Position numbers and translations under genes: made by a program
Notes under the pieces: generated by a model
Told to the model about the DNA's origin: nothing
What the model saw: only the letters and a program-made list of their open reading frames with translations
Databases searched by the model: none
From: Symbiodinium natans
Lineage: Eukaryota > Sar > Dinophyceae > Suessiales > Symbiodiniaceae
Assembly: GCA_905221605.1 (NCBI GenBank)
Contig: CAJNDS010002481.1
Span: forward strand, 297,211 to 361,210
DNA: 64,000 nucleotides
Reading direction: 5' to 3'
Shown here: piece by piece, positions 21,506 through 31,712 of the stretch
Numbering within the stretch: position 1 is the first letter of the stretch
How the letters are laid out: the number at the start of each line of letters is the position of its first letter

Positions 21506-23198
21506 GTGAACCCCGCATTGGAGGATGACAAGACGAAAGCTGGGACAGTGGGCGGAGTAGAAGGACCCGTTCAGACGGGACAGCAGGTGGCTCCTTCCAT
21601 GCAATGGACAATGTTGGAACAGGCAGCTGCAAGGCAGTTACAATCTCCAACTGGACATGGGCTTTCACAAGCAGCGGCAGTACAGTTGCAATCTCCGACT
21701 GGACGTGGGCTTTCGCAAACAGCGGCAGTACAGTTGCAATCTCCAACTGGACATGGGCTTTCGCAAGCAATGGCAGTACAGTTGCAATCTCCTGGTCATG
21801 GGCTTTCACAGTTGACAACAGGACAGTTGCAAGCTTTTACTGGTCAGGGGTGTTTGCAGACAGCTACAAGGCAATGGCAACCTCCTACAAGTCAGGAACA
21901 CCTGCAGGCAGTGACAGGATCGATACAATCTGGATCTGTTGTCTATTGGACAAGGGGTTTTGCAGACAGCTACAGGACAACAGCAAACGGCTATGGGTCC
22001 AGGGACTATGGCGCAAGCAATACAGCTTTCCCGAGCAAATGGTCCGCTCCTACTGCAAGGAAGTGGTTGTGGTACAAGTGGGAGACAGGGTATGTCGCCA
22101 ACTCGGGGCTATCAGCTGGGTCCGGCAATGGTGCAATCCTCAATGGGGAGCTGAAAACCCACCCTTTGCCGGTAGGGGCTCGGTCGCATTTGACTGTTTC
22201 TGTGTTGTTCCGGTTTATGACGGTTATCAACCGGGTGGTGTAGCGAAACGCTCTACGTACTATGCTGCATTACCTAGTATCCCTCCAGGAGCAGGAACAG
22301 TGGCAGAGGCGACCAAACAGCTGCGACAGTGGATACAGTGGCGTGCCAGGGTTCAACAATTGCATGCCGGTGAACCAGACCCCACTTTGCTTGTCAAGGG
22401 GTTGGATCACTTAGCGGGGAAGATCCTCGCTAAGAACCCAAAATGTCTCTTTCGTGTCACCACTTTCCGTGAAAGGTATGGTGTGGACTACGGTCGGTCT
22501 GCAATGGTGGTATCCCAGTTGGCACAGATGCTTCGAGCAGAGTTAGAACTTTTGACGTACTCGGGATATGGAGAGGAGGCTGCCAAAGAGGAGACGGACC
22601 CAAGGAAGAAAGCCAAACTAAACAAAGCGTTGGCAAAAGAAGCGGCAAAGGCAAAGGCGACTCCATCGAGCTCTTCCGTGCCGACGGCTTCGAACGTGTC
22701 TGCGCAAGTCACAGACAAACCGTGCTGGACCTTTGGGAAGGAGGCGGGAAGGATGCAAATTTGGGGCTCGCTGCAAATTTCAACACGATATGGAAAAACT
22801 GGCGAGTGGAAGGTGCCATGAGTGCGGTGCAGAGGGACATAAGAGGCCACAATGTCCGACCAAGAACCCGGAAGCTGGAGGAGCGAGTGATGGAACCCCA
22901 ACGCCAGCTGCAAAGACCAAAGGTGCTCCAAAAGGAGGAAAAGGCGGTGGAAAAGGAGGGAAGAATGCCAAGAAAGCCCAAGTTGGGGAAAGCGAGAGGC
23001 AGAATGAGGGAGCTCAGTCGTCATCTTCTATGGCGGCCACGGGGACCGTGGAGGGCGTGCGAGCAACTGGTGAAGGTGCTGTTCTACAGGATGCAGTGGA
23101 GCTGTTGAAATCCCTGCGCCTGAACAAGGAAGATAAGCCTGTGGTCAAGGTGGCGAGAGTGGTACAAGATGATCAAAAGGGACTTCGGCGAGGCCTCT
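21506..23198 (+). pseudogene. Copia-like gag remnant
   Basis: The N-terminal part (21506 to about 21960, frame 2) is Gln-rich and repetitive. It continues in frame 3 (to about 22150) and then frame 1 (about 22210 to 22735), which holds the capsid-like core: KQLRQWIQWRARVQQ, DPTLLVKGLDHLAGK, FRVTTFRERYGVDY, MLRAELELL. Frame 2 then carries two zinc fingers: CCCH type GCKFGARCKFQH and a zinc knuckle CHECGAEGHKRPQC (about 22745-22855), followed by a Lys/Gly-rich linker. The frame changes occur with little or no loss of protein similarity, so they are indels, not introns. Confidence 0.75.
21634..21800 (+). repeat. about 48-bp tandem repeats in gag N-terminus
   Basis: Four near-identical units containing TTGCAATCTCC and GGGCTTTC encode the peptide QLQSPTGHGLSQ with small changes. 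A further degenerate copy follows to about 21830. The repeats keep one frame (frame 2), so they arose while the sequence was coding. Confidence 0.85.
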
Positions 23199-23553
23199 TG
23201 GAGCTTCGCATGCAATGCGATCCTTGGAGGCTGGTGAGCCACGGCCCACAAAGCAGGTGATGGTTTCGCTGGCAACGGGAACGCAGATAATGGCCATGAA
23301 TGAAGGTGGTATATTGCCCACCACAGAACAGGTTGATCCTATCCTGCCGATTGGAAAGCTGAGTCAGTATCCAGGCGTCAAAGTCAAGTGGAAGAAAGGG
23401 CGCTGCCAAGTGACGCATCCGCTCTATGGAAATCTGGGAGTGGAGCAAGTGAGTGGGCGCCCTATGGTGTCCCATGAGATGGCGCTGAAGTTGATCAAGG
23501 ACTTGGAGGCGGTGATCAAGGATCCAGTGGTGAAAGTCCTGCAGACAATGTGA
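23190..23553 (+). pseudogene. Copia-like protease region, active site damaged
   Basis: Downstream of GLL the expected aspartic-protease signature (Leu-Leu-Asp-Ser-Gly-Ala) is missing: the frame jumps at about 23199-23203 and resumes in frame 1 with AMRSLEAGEP, VMVSLATGTQ, GVKVKWKKGRCQVTHP and HEMALKLIKDLE, which are the usual continuation of this protease. A deletion of a few bases therefore removed the catalytic aspartate and shifted the frame. A stop ends the segment at 23553. Confidence 0.65.
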
Positions 23554-23589
23554 AAGGCAGCATGCCCGGAAGAAAATTCTGAAGAACTG

Positions 23590-24260
23590 GTGAAGAAGGC
23601 GATGAAAGCTGCGCTGGATCACCCGACTGCAGATCGGCTTATGCCGGCGATGTGGCGGTGGATACGATGGTTCTATCCAGATCTTCCAGAGGTGGTGGTG
23701 CTGCAAATGTTGTCTGGGCTAGGACAAGAGTTCTCAGGCGAGGAATTGCCGTTTAATCGACATAAGCGGCGGCGTTTGAAGAAAGCCAAGAAGGTCGTGA
23801 TTCACCTGTTCAGTGGAGACCACCGGTGGTACTTGCCAGGCAATGTGGGGGAGGTAATGGAGGTGGAAAAAAAAAGGGGGCGATGTTGATTGTGGGCCTA
23901 TATTGTCCAATTGGCTTTACAAGGGAAGCTGGCAATCGTGGCAGGTCCGCCGTGTAGATCAGTCTCGTCTTTGCGATCAAGGGACGATGGTGGCCCGATG
24001 GTGGTCCGAGGGCGAAAGGATTCTCTTCGGTTTGGTCTTCCCGGGCTATCCAAATCTCAACAGGAGTTGGTGACTGGTGATACTGCACTGCTGATGAAAT
24101 CTGTATGATTATTCTGTTCTGTCCCGAGAGTCGCAATGGGAGGCTACAGGGGGAACAGCACCAAGGAGCGCTGACTTAGTATTCTTTGGGATGGAAAACC
24201 CTCAGGATCCGGAGTTGGTGGGAGCTTCAATCAGTCAGACTACTCGTTGCGTTTTGTGCG
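23590..24260 (+). pseudogene. methyltransferase-like segment of the retroelement polyprotein
   Basis: Three motifs appear in the order of a C5-cytosine methyltransferase fold: KVVIHLFSGD at about 23788-23820 (position of motif I), AGPPCRSVS at 23941-23967 (position of motif IV with the Pro-Cys pair) and FFGMENPQDPE at about 24183-24215 (position of motif VI). A TGA at 23887-23889 and frame changes interrupt it. I know of retroelements in Symbiodinium and algae that carry cytosine methyltransferases, and dinoflagellate Copia polyproteins often contain an LFSG...GPPC...ENP segment. Assignment as a methyltransferase rests on these short motifs. It cannot be active here. Confidence 0.5.
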
Positions 24261-24545
24261 CAGAAGATACAGTATGGCGCAAGACCAACGGAACAACACT
24301 GTGAACGCTCGTGTCATGTTCGTCTGTGCGACTATGGACATCTACACTATGTATGCCGTTTGGTGTGGTTGTTCTGCTGTGCAACGTCGAAGCAAGTGCA
24401 TGGAGCAGAAATTGACCGCAATTGCAAAGCATCTGGCACGAAATCATAACACACGCACACACACATGCCTACAACAGACGTTACAACTTCAGCAATTCAT
24501 GACGCAAATAACTTCAGTCCCGCCTAAACACTCAAGGACCTAAGA

Positions 24546-24585
24546 AGTTTGATATTATATTTTGTAGAATACATAATATCAAACT
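24546..24585. terminator. 13-bp perfect hairpin at the end of the GIY-YIG gene
   Basis: AGTTTGATATTAT (24546-24558) and its exact reverse complement (24573-24585) enclose a 14-nt loop. The stop codon of the minus-strand GIY-YIG gene (24581-24579) lies inside the stem. It may end transcription of the inserted gene or be one terminus of an inserted element; it is not evidence of a host terminator. Confidence 0.6.
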
Positions 24586-25151
24586 GGGTCAGATGCAGAT
24601 GACTGCATTTGTTGCATAAGCATGTCGTGCTTTTGCGATTTCCTGTGCGTCGCCATGTTTCGTAGTGACACGTAGCAACCACATTCGCAAAGCCTTTTTT
24701 CCTTCAATTTGGTCATTATGTCTTCTTTGTGTTCCTGTCCGTATAATGTATTTTGTTCAATTTTCAGCTCTTTGTTCTTCTCCCGCCATTCTTTGCCAAA
24801 TTCCTTGTGATAGTCAATCGTCTCTAAGTAATATTGCTTACTTGTTCTACCGCATTGTATTCTATCTACACACTCTGTGTTTCTAATGTGATGCCCTTCT
24901 CTTGCTTCAAGCTCTGCCTTGCTGTTGCATGGAAACAACTCCAACAGCTCTATCTTGCAATTTTTACAACCAAACTCATCAAACAACGAAAACGAAGTTG
25001 TATATCCGTAGCGCCCTTTCAAATATGATTTGTATTTGTCTCGGTGTTTAGTCATTCGTTTGCTCAGGCTTTCGCAAGTGCTTCCTATATAACACTTGCT
25101 AAAACTATTGTCCCAAATCTAGTAGATTTTCCCTTCTTGGTAGTCAGGCAT
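24579..25151 (-). pseudogene. GIY-YIG endonuclease-like gene with one in-frame TAG
   Basis: From ATG 25151 the frame reads MPDYQEGKIY, a TAG at codon 11 (25121-25119), then KCYIGSTCESLSKRM, giving the two halves of the GIY-YIG motif (GKIY and CYIGS) with the following helix. It continues with CKIELLELFPCNSKAEL, the conserved Glu-containing helix EAREGHHIRNTECV, a Lys/Glu-rich linker, and a C-terminal zinc-finger-like CECGCYVSLRNMATHRKSQKH. Total length about 190 codons, a usual size for stand-alone GIY-YIG proteins of large DNA viruses and of homing or mobile elements. The rest of the frame is intact, so the nonsense change is recent, or the TAG is bypassed. Base composition is far more AT-rich and codons more Lys/Asn/Ile-biased than neighbouring genes, which suggests acquisition. 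Confidence 0.8.
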
Positions 25152-25246
25152 GAACCTATTTTTGCGTAACGTGTTTTACCTTTCTATACCTCTTCTTTAG
25201 AGAAGGAAGTACACCTTCAGCAATTCAAGGCGCAAATGCCCCCTTT

Positions 25247-25398
25247 TTACTTTTGCCCCAAAGCAGTTTCAATATCATAAATGGTCTGTTTTTCTTTCAG
25301 CCAGTTGCTCACTCTTTCTTTATACAATTTATCGTTTTCCTTATATATTTTGACTGTATCGCCTTGTTCTGGTAAAGGGTACCAATGGGCTACCAGCT
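25247..25398 (-). CDS. AT-rich ORF fragment beside the GIY-YIG gene
   Basis: About 50 codons ending at TAA 25249-25247 read HWYPLPEQGDTVKIY followed by a Lys/Glu-rich helix (KERVSNWLKEKQTIYDIE). It shares the minus strand and AT-rich, Lys-rich character of the GIY-YIG gene about 100 bp downstream and is unlike the surrounding DNA. It lacks its N-terminus. It is probably a second fragment of the same inserted element; function unknown. Confidence 0.4.
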
Positions 25399-26059
25399 AT
25401 GTATCATTCGGTATCCGCAGGCTCGAGCCCGAGCTACCGCTAGGTTGCCTGACATGCCTGCCAGCATCACTTTCAAAACTCGCTTCGTACAGTAGAAGGC
25501 TTCCGGGACTGTACTGTCAATTCTCCGCCCCTCAACAACTAAAACCAAAAACTGTGGTTGGCCCACAGAGCACCGATGAGCACGGAATTGAGGAGCTAAA
25601 ACACACAGCTCTGCACCGCAACTCGCTCTCACTTATGAGACGCTGAAGATCCTGAGGGTCCAGAACTTCCTCCCCAAAAGCTGGTTTCGGCTGCGCCGAC
25701 ACACTCAAAACTGCGAGCTGGAGTTCATGCGAGGTGCGAGCTTGAGTTCTCCCCCGTCAACACAGGAGCCCGGGCTGTGAGTGTCTCCTACTTACCCGCT
25801 ACGCGCCTCTTTCTCAAGTTCACTGCCGATTGTTTTCATTTCCCCAAATCTCTCTTTCTCAAGTTCAAAACTAGTCGTCATTTTTCCAACCGCAGTTTTC
25901 CCGTGTATTACTTCTTTGGCGATATTTGAATGTCAGCCCTCTAGCTCCCGCTTGTTCCAACCTTTGTTCTCGCTTCAAGGCGGTGAGTGGCTGCGCTAAG
26001 CTCTTTGGCCGACATGGTGTGCTGCATTGTTAAGGCATTTCCCCCAATGTCCACTGGAC

Positions 26060-26320
26060 CTTCTTTTGCTCCTGCTGCTACTGCTACTACTACCTCTGAT
26101 GCTACTGCCACCGCAACTGCTACGACGACGACTACGATTACGACTACCACTACTCCGACTCCTACTTCTACTCCTACTGCTACAGCTACTGCTCCTGCTG
26201 CTGATGCTACTCCTACTGCGATTACTACTGCTTCGGCAGCTGCTGCTGCCGCTGCTACTGCTGCTACTATGGCCGCTGTTGCTGTGCCTGCTCCTGCTAC
26301 TGCAGCTACCAGCACGACCT
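26060..26320. repeat. imperfect trinucleotide repeat (GCT/ACT/ACG)n
   Basis: About 260 bp of alternating CTGCTACT-type triplets with many interruptions. All six frames are open or nearly so and give homopolymer-like peptides (Thr/Ala-, Leu-, Ser/Arg- or Val/Ala-rich), none of which resembles a gene. Confidence 0.85.
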
Positions 26321-26570
26321 CCCGCCCCACCGCGGCACATACAAATGCCCGCTGCTGTTTTGGATGCCTTGCAAGCGGGCCCAATCCACACAGGGCACAG
26401 GGAGGCGCTTTGCGCAGGACCAATTGCTCTCCGAGCAGATCGGGATATAAAACACGATCAAGGCTCCTGGCCCTGACATGGCTGTTGATCAAGATAAGAG
26501 GTCCCCTCTCAGGCCTTTATCGCCTGAAGCGTACTTCTTGGGGAGTCGTTGTTGAAAGCCCCCAGTAAGG

Positions 26571-27950
26571 AACAAGAACTGCTGAAGGAAAGGCTTACTC
26601 CAAGCAATCGCCCTGGCGGCGAAGACCCCTGTCTCGATCAACAGCATCGAGATCAGTGTGAAAACAGAACGGGTTCTAAGGGCAGTTCGAAGTTAGTGCT
26701 CCCTAAAACACAGATGATCTCAGATGTCAGCTTTCAGGCCCCATGAAAGCAGGACTTTCCTTCAAGAAGCCGAACGGGAGCCAAGATGGAGTTCACTTCA
26801 TGAACTGCCTGTGAGATCTTTCTTCGAAAGAGCGGGTCAGTGTGCTTGGCATCGAGCATCTGGCACAGTGAGCCGCTGCGGCTAGTTTTACAGGTCTCTT
26901 TTTGAGGGCCAGCGATGGCTTGTTGAGGCGCTAAACCCTAAACCCTAAACCCTAAACCCTAAACCCTAAACCCCAAACCCCAAACCCTAAACCCTAGCAG
27001 TTCCATGAACTCCTCAAGAATCCCCAGCGGGAGCCGGCCGCCTCGAAGGCTTCAGGCTTCCAAGGCGCGGACAGATACCTCAACCCTAAACCCTAAACCC
27101 TGAACCCTAAACCATGATCCCATATATGTTTCATGATCTCATGTTACACTGTACTATGCTACAATCTACATATTATGCTCGGTTGCTTGTAGGTTCCGGT
27201 GCCTTGTACATTCTGACTGACTGTAAAGACACCTGCATTGCAGGGGTGGGCCCATGCTTCAGATAATATTTACTCTCTAACAACAGCGATACGAATAATA
27301 ATGGCAAGAAGAAGAAGAATCCTAGCAGCAATAAGAATAGTAATAATGCCAAAGCAATAAGAGCAATAGTAATCATGATAATGATACCAAAGCAATAGCA
27401 ATCACAAATAGATTTTCAGGTGGTCCCCCTTTTCTTGTGCCCCATACCGACCTTCGGAGACCGGGCCTCGTGATTGTCGAACTACGTCCGGGCCCTGTAG
27501 TCGCTCCTTGGCAACTCTCCCACTCTGGGGTATCGGTGTCTGAGGGACTGTACGATCTCTGTAGATGTACACTACATTCTAGTGTACAAAAATTTACGAT
27601 AATATGTTGTTCTATAGGAGTTTGGATCCCACGAGACGTGCAATGAGGCAACACGTGCCTGTCCGCAGAGCCTGAGCTAACAACCCTGGAAACCTGGAAG
27701 AGAAAAGAGCACACAGAGCTGAAGACGGAGAGCTTCCTTACGGAGAGCTTCCTTCACGAGCTTTTTCCTTATAAATGAATAAGCACCATTGAAAAAGGCC
27801 TGAAAAAGCTCCCCAAAAAGCCCAAGGGTCGGTCTCACAGAGACGTTCCCCAAGCTCTCGGAGAGCTGCTGCACCTTTCTACGCGCGCAGGCACACCCCA
27901 ACCTCGTCCCAACCTCGTCCCAACCTGGTGAAGCCGGGAAAATCACACCT
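26571..27950. other. no gene; telomere-like arrays and AT-triplet tract
   Basis: CCCTAAA heptamers occur at 26931-26997 and 27080-27113 in the same orientation. A tract of GAA/ATA/AAT-type triplets follows at about 27285-27410. A 15-bp unit ACGGAGAGCTTCCTT is doubled at about 27725-27755. No exon was recognised with confidence. Confidence 0.55.
26931..26997. repeat. CCCTAAA array
   Basis: About nine consecutive heptamers, two of them CCCCAAA variants. Confidence 0.92.
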
Positions 27951-28059
27951 CAACCCCTTTCGTGAGGCGCAGTGCAGTGCAATGGAAGTGACCATGTGTT
28001 CACCCTCTCCCGGCCGTTCTCTACGTGCATCCTTGAGCATTTCATATCTGGAGAGCTTA

Positions 28060-31000
28060 CAGTCTTAGAGCTTCGGAGGTCTCCAACTGCTGCAAGGGCA
28101 AACAGCTGCCCTGTGTCAGGCCCTGCTGCGCACTGAATCGAGGCTGAAGCTGCCAAGGGGGCGCCATGAGACCAAGCCGGCCGACGTTTTTGCTTAGCTG
28201 CGCCAGATCAATACCCTTGGCCTCGGGCAGCGAACAACACTTGGACCACGTCACACGAGTCACACTTCCACCAGAGAACCGATTCAATATCGAATGATGC
28301 AACAACTGGTAAAGGGCGTAAAGTTCCTTGGCACTGCCCTGATGCTGCCAACATCCAGCCCATCAAATCTGAAATCGAAGATTGCTCTAAAGCCGGAAGC
28401 CAAGTAAATACCCAGTCCCAGACTGAGCACAGACCCCCCTGTGAGCTGAGATCCCCACGGGGCCCTTCATCGCCAGCACGCCTTGTGCAAACCTTTCGGA
28501 GTCATGGGGAGATCCTAGCCAGAAGATGAACTTACATGACATGCTGCCATGCTTCTGGATGCCCTCAGCACTGCATTTCGATGCGCATCGATAAAAAATA
28601 GCTTCAGTCAGGACGCTTCTGCGCATCAACCCGGCCATCTCCGTCATCCAACAAATCGTAGAATACCCTGCAAGAGGCTGGACGAAAGGATTTGGCTTTG
28701 GCTTCGGGCTCGGGTGTCCTGGAGTTGGTCTCCGAGTCTCCGAGGTCTCAAAGGCACAGAAAGGGGAGAGGATAGTCGGGTCAAGGGTTCGGGCCAGGGC
28801 GTTATTGTTTCATGGGTGGCAGTTGGGAAGGGGAAGCCGCTGATGCGCTGAGGGTGAGCGTGCACGCACACCTGCAACAGTCTAACAACAACACGCTCTT
28901 ATTGTTTATGCTTCTTGTTTTTCTTTTACATATTTTTCTGTCTTCTCTCTTGTTACTTTCTTCTATTCTCTCTCCTCTCTCCTCTCTCCTCTCTCCTCTC
29001 TCCTCTCTCCTCTCTCCTCTCTCCTCTCTCCTCTCTCCTCTCTCCTCTCTCGTCTCTCTCTCCTCTCTCCTCTCTCCTCTCTCCTCTCCTCTCCTCTCCT
29101 CTCTCTCCTCTCTCCTCTCTCCTCTCTCTCTCTCTCCTCTCTCCTCTCTCCTCTCTCCTCTCTCTCCCTCTCTCTCTCTCTCTCTCTCCTCTCTCCTCTC
29201 TCCTCTCTCCTCTCTCCTCTCTCCTCTCTCCTCGCTCCTCTCTCGCTCTCTCGCTCTCTCGCTCTCTCGCTCTCTCGCTCTCTCGCTCTCTCATCGCTCT
29301 CTCGCTCTCTCATCGCTCTCTCGCTCTCTCATCGCTCCTCTCTCCTCTCTCGCTTTCTCGCTCTCTCGCTCTCTGACTCTCTCTCACGTCTCTTCTTTTT
29401 CTTCTCCCTCTTTTCTTTCTCTTTTCTCTCTCGTCTCTCTCTGGGGTTTCTTTTTTCTCTCTCTTCTCTCTCTTGTCTTTCTCTCGTCCCCGTCTCGCAG
29501 GCCACCTCCCTGCTGGCCGCGCCGTCTCACCCCTTCTTTGCAAGGGCCCCCGGCGCCGCCCCTCGTCTCGCGGATCCCTGAGGCAACCCTCGTCCCAGCG
29601 CCGCATCCTCGCCGGCGCCGCGCCCCGTCTCGCGTACCCCTTCCCTGCAAGGAACCCCCGTCCCTGTCTGAGGGTGTCCGTGAGACAGAGTTTCGCGAGA
29701 CAGGGGCGCACCCCGCTCGGGACCCCTAGCTTCCCTGCAAGAAACCCCACGCCCTTGCGGAGCCCCTTCCCTGCAAATCACCCGACCCCTTGATTGCAGG
29801 AACCCCCCGTTCTGCCGGCGCCGCCCCCCGCCCCATGCAAATAACCATGCCACCACGGGGGCCGCACCCTGAAGCAACCCCCGACCCCCCCCCCCCCCCC
29901 GGTATCGCGACCCGCACGTTCGAAGACCTAAAGGAGAAACCAGACCCTGAGGGGCGGTTTTTGGGAACAAAGAGAGAAGCAGGCCAGCCTGCGAGCTCAA
30001 TGTCCTCGCACATATTGTTGAGAAGCCCGGGTAAGAATCGAAAGGGTCGAAGCTTTGCGAATCGGATTCGTAGGAGTAGCTGCGTTAAAAGCTGTCCACT
30101 GCGTGGGCCTTTGGCAGTCATGCTCTGTGTATCGCATGTCTATTTCTCAAGAGCACATGTGCGCCCCCCAGCCCCCGTGTCATCTGTTTGCAACACTTTC
30201 TCTCCGGCAACATCGTGAAACTCCTAGGACAGCCAATTGCAACTTGCCATTTGCAGCAAAGCAATATGAGCAGGAGAATGTGGCAGCGACGTGCCCCTGC
30301 TGGTGGACACAGTTGAAGACTTGAAATGTTCTCTGAGAACAGAGAGGAGAAAGAGAGAGAGAGAGAGAGAGAGCCCCGAACGGAGCGAGCGAGTTGAGAC
30401 TCTCAAAGGCGAAGAGCCCATCTCCATCCCCCGAATCGGGTCTTGAATGGCCCGACTGACACAACTGAACTGAACACTAGAGCTGCTAACTCTCGCCGTA
30501 ACCAGCGCATTCGCTCAGATCTGACACCTCCGCTACTTCAACCCTTCTTCCATTCTCTGTGAGAGCAAAAAGTGCGTTTTTAGGGCTCCCTGGTGCAAAA
30601 AAAACCCTCCCGAACGAATCTCGGCCTGAGGTCCTGGGCGTCGATCCTTGCAAGGCTTTCCAGTGTGTTATCTTTGCCGATGTTGCAGGAAGCAACTTAG
30701 TGTATGTGTTTCTGTAGGTATGGTGTGTGTGTGTGTGTGTATTCCTTCGTTCATCCATCATGTGATGTTTTGTGCACTTGCCCGTCTGACTTCTCTCATG
30801 GCTTTCCCAAGTCCTGCGGGGCCTGACTCTCTTTGGGGGCCAGGAATCGGCACTAAAATCAGCTTCAACTGCTCAGCACCGGCATAAAGTACGTCTCCAG
30901 AACTCGCCCACATGAAGGACGCTTCAGCGCCGAGCATCTCGATCATGGAAAGGAGCGCGCCGGTCCGAGGATCCTTGAGATGGCCATCGAACTCCTCCCA

Positions 31001-31712
31001 GGTCCTGAGAAGGGCGTGCCACGTTAACAAGCAGAGCATTTTATGCAAAGGGCTCAACTCTAATGACGACTCTAATGGGGCTGGTGGCCCAGGGCCATTT
31101 TTGGCAGGGCATTGAAGACAGGGTTCAACTGGCACTGGAGAAAAGGCAACCAGATCTGCCCTCAAAGACATGGAACACACAGAAGACCAAGCGACACGAT
31201 GCCATCTCCAGAAGTGTCGAGCTCCTCGCCCCGCGGAAAAGCTTGGGGTCTTAGCACGAAGACACCCTTGCAAGACATGCCTCATGGCCAGGCTGCTAAC
31301 CCTCCTTGAGCGATCGCAGGCATGGCTTAAACGATAGAAGAGTTCTCAGGAAGCTAACCAACAGCCTTAGCAGAGCCTTAGCAGCCTTGGGCCTTGGCTG
31401 TGGATGGCACCGCCACAAGATAAGACACGCGTAACTTAACCTCTTGAAGGAAACTCCTCGAAGATGTAGCGCAGCTTTCGCTCGAAGGTCTTGGCGGCAT
31501 ACTGCTTCTGCTTGAGCTGCAGCTCCTTGTCGTCCTTGCAAGCCAGAGGAGTGCACAGAGACTAACCGCCCCCTTAAAACTGAGGTCCCCTCCGAAACGT
31601 CACATCATTCTCTTGTTTTCTGCCACCTTAACTCGCAGCATCCCCCTGCCTGGGCCACCTGCATGGTGCGCTGGATGAACACGGCCTGCTTTGTTGCAAG
31701 AGGCCCCATATG
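28060..31712 (-). CDS. unidentified multi-exon gene (exon candidates)
   Basis: Five minus-strand frames look like true exons of a single gene, reading 5' to 3': about 31655-31712 (ATKQAVFIQRTMQVAQ, followed by a CAG|GCAGG donor-like site), 31441-31556 (KDDKELQLKQKQYAAK then FERKLRYIFEEFP), 30860-31045 (LLRTWEEFDGHLKD; MIEMLGAEASFMWASSGD), 28440-28650 (CKFIFWLGSPHDSERF) and 28060-28305 (LPEAKGIDLAQLSKNVG). The 2.2 kb between the third and fourth holds a CT-rich array and GC-rich repeats, so either a long intron is present or two genes are involved. Composition is soluble and mainly helical. I do not recognise the family. Confidence 0.4.
28965..29470. repeat. pyrimidine-strand minisatellite (heptamer CTCTCCT)
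   Basis: About 500 bp of pure C/T on the plus strand, starting as a heptamer array (CTCTCCT)n, passing through (CT)n, then octamers CTCTCTCG with occasional CATCG, and ending in irregular CT-rich sequence. Leu/Ser-rich frames on the plus strand and Arg/Glu-rich frames on the minus strand are artefacts. Confidence 0.95.
29490..29920. repeat. GC-rich repeated-word region
   Basis: The word TTCCCTGCAA followed by GAACCCC-like sequence recurs at least four times, mixed with GGCGCCG and GTCTCGCG words and a long poly-C run at about 29885-29900. No gene recognised. Confidence 0.6.
30340..30376. repeat. (GA)n microsatellite
   Basis: Short GA dinucleotide tract, followed by GCGAGCGAG. Similar GA/CT tracts lie at 36358-36380 and 39358-39380. 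Confidence 0.9.

Larger units (their letters stand above)
21506..24260 (+). mobile_element. decayed Copia-type retroelement (gag, protease, methyltransferase-like)
   Basis: This is the only long coding-like stretch on the plus strand. It reads, in order, a Gln-rich repeat region, a gag capsid-like domain, CCCH and CCHC zinc fingers, an aspartic protease region and a methyltransferase-like segment, but switches frame at least five times and contains stops. This order and the gag signature match polyproteins of dinoflagellate Ty1/Copia-like elements. No integrase or reverse transcriptase was found downstream; the sequence gives way near 24.3 kb to an unrelated AT-rich island. No LTRs were recognised. 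It is a 5'-end remnant, not an active copy. Confidence 0.75.

Noticed and set aside
25987-26568. Thr/Ala-rich ORF and its five-frame companions
   Set aside because: Imperfect trinucleotide repeat; all frames are open and none resembles a gene.
28812-29750. 305-codon Leu/Ser-rich plus-strand ORF and Arg/Glu-rich minus-strand ORFs
   Set aside because: They coincide with the CT-rich minisatellite; composition is dictated by the repeat.
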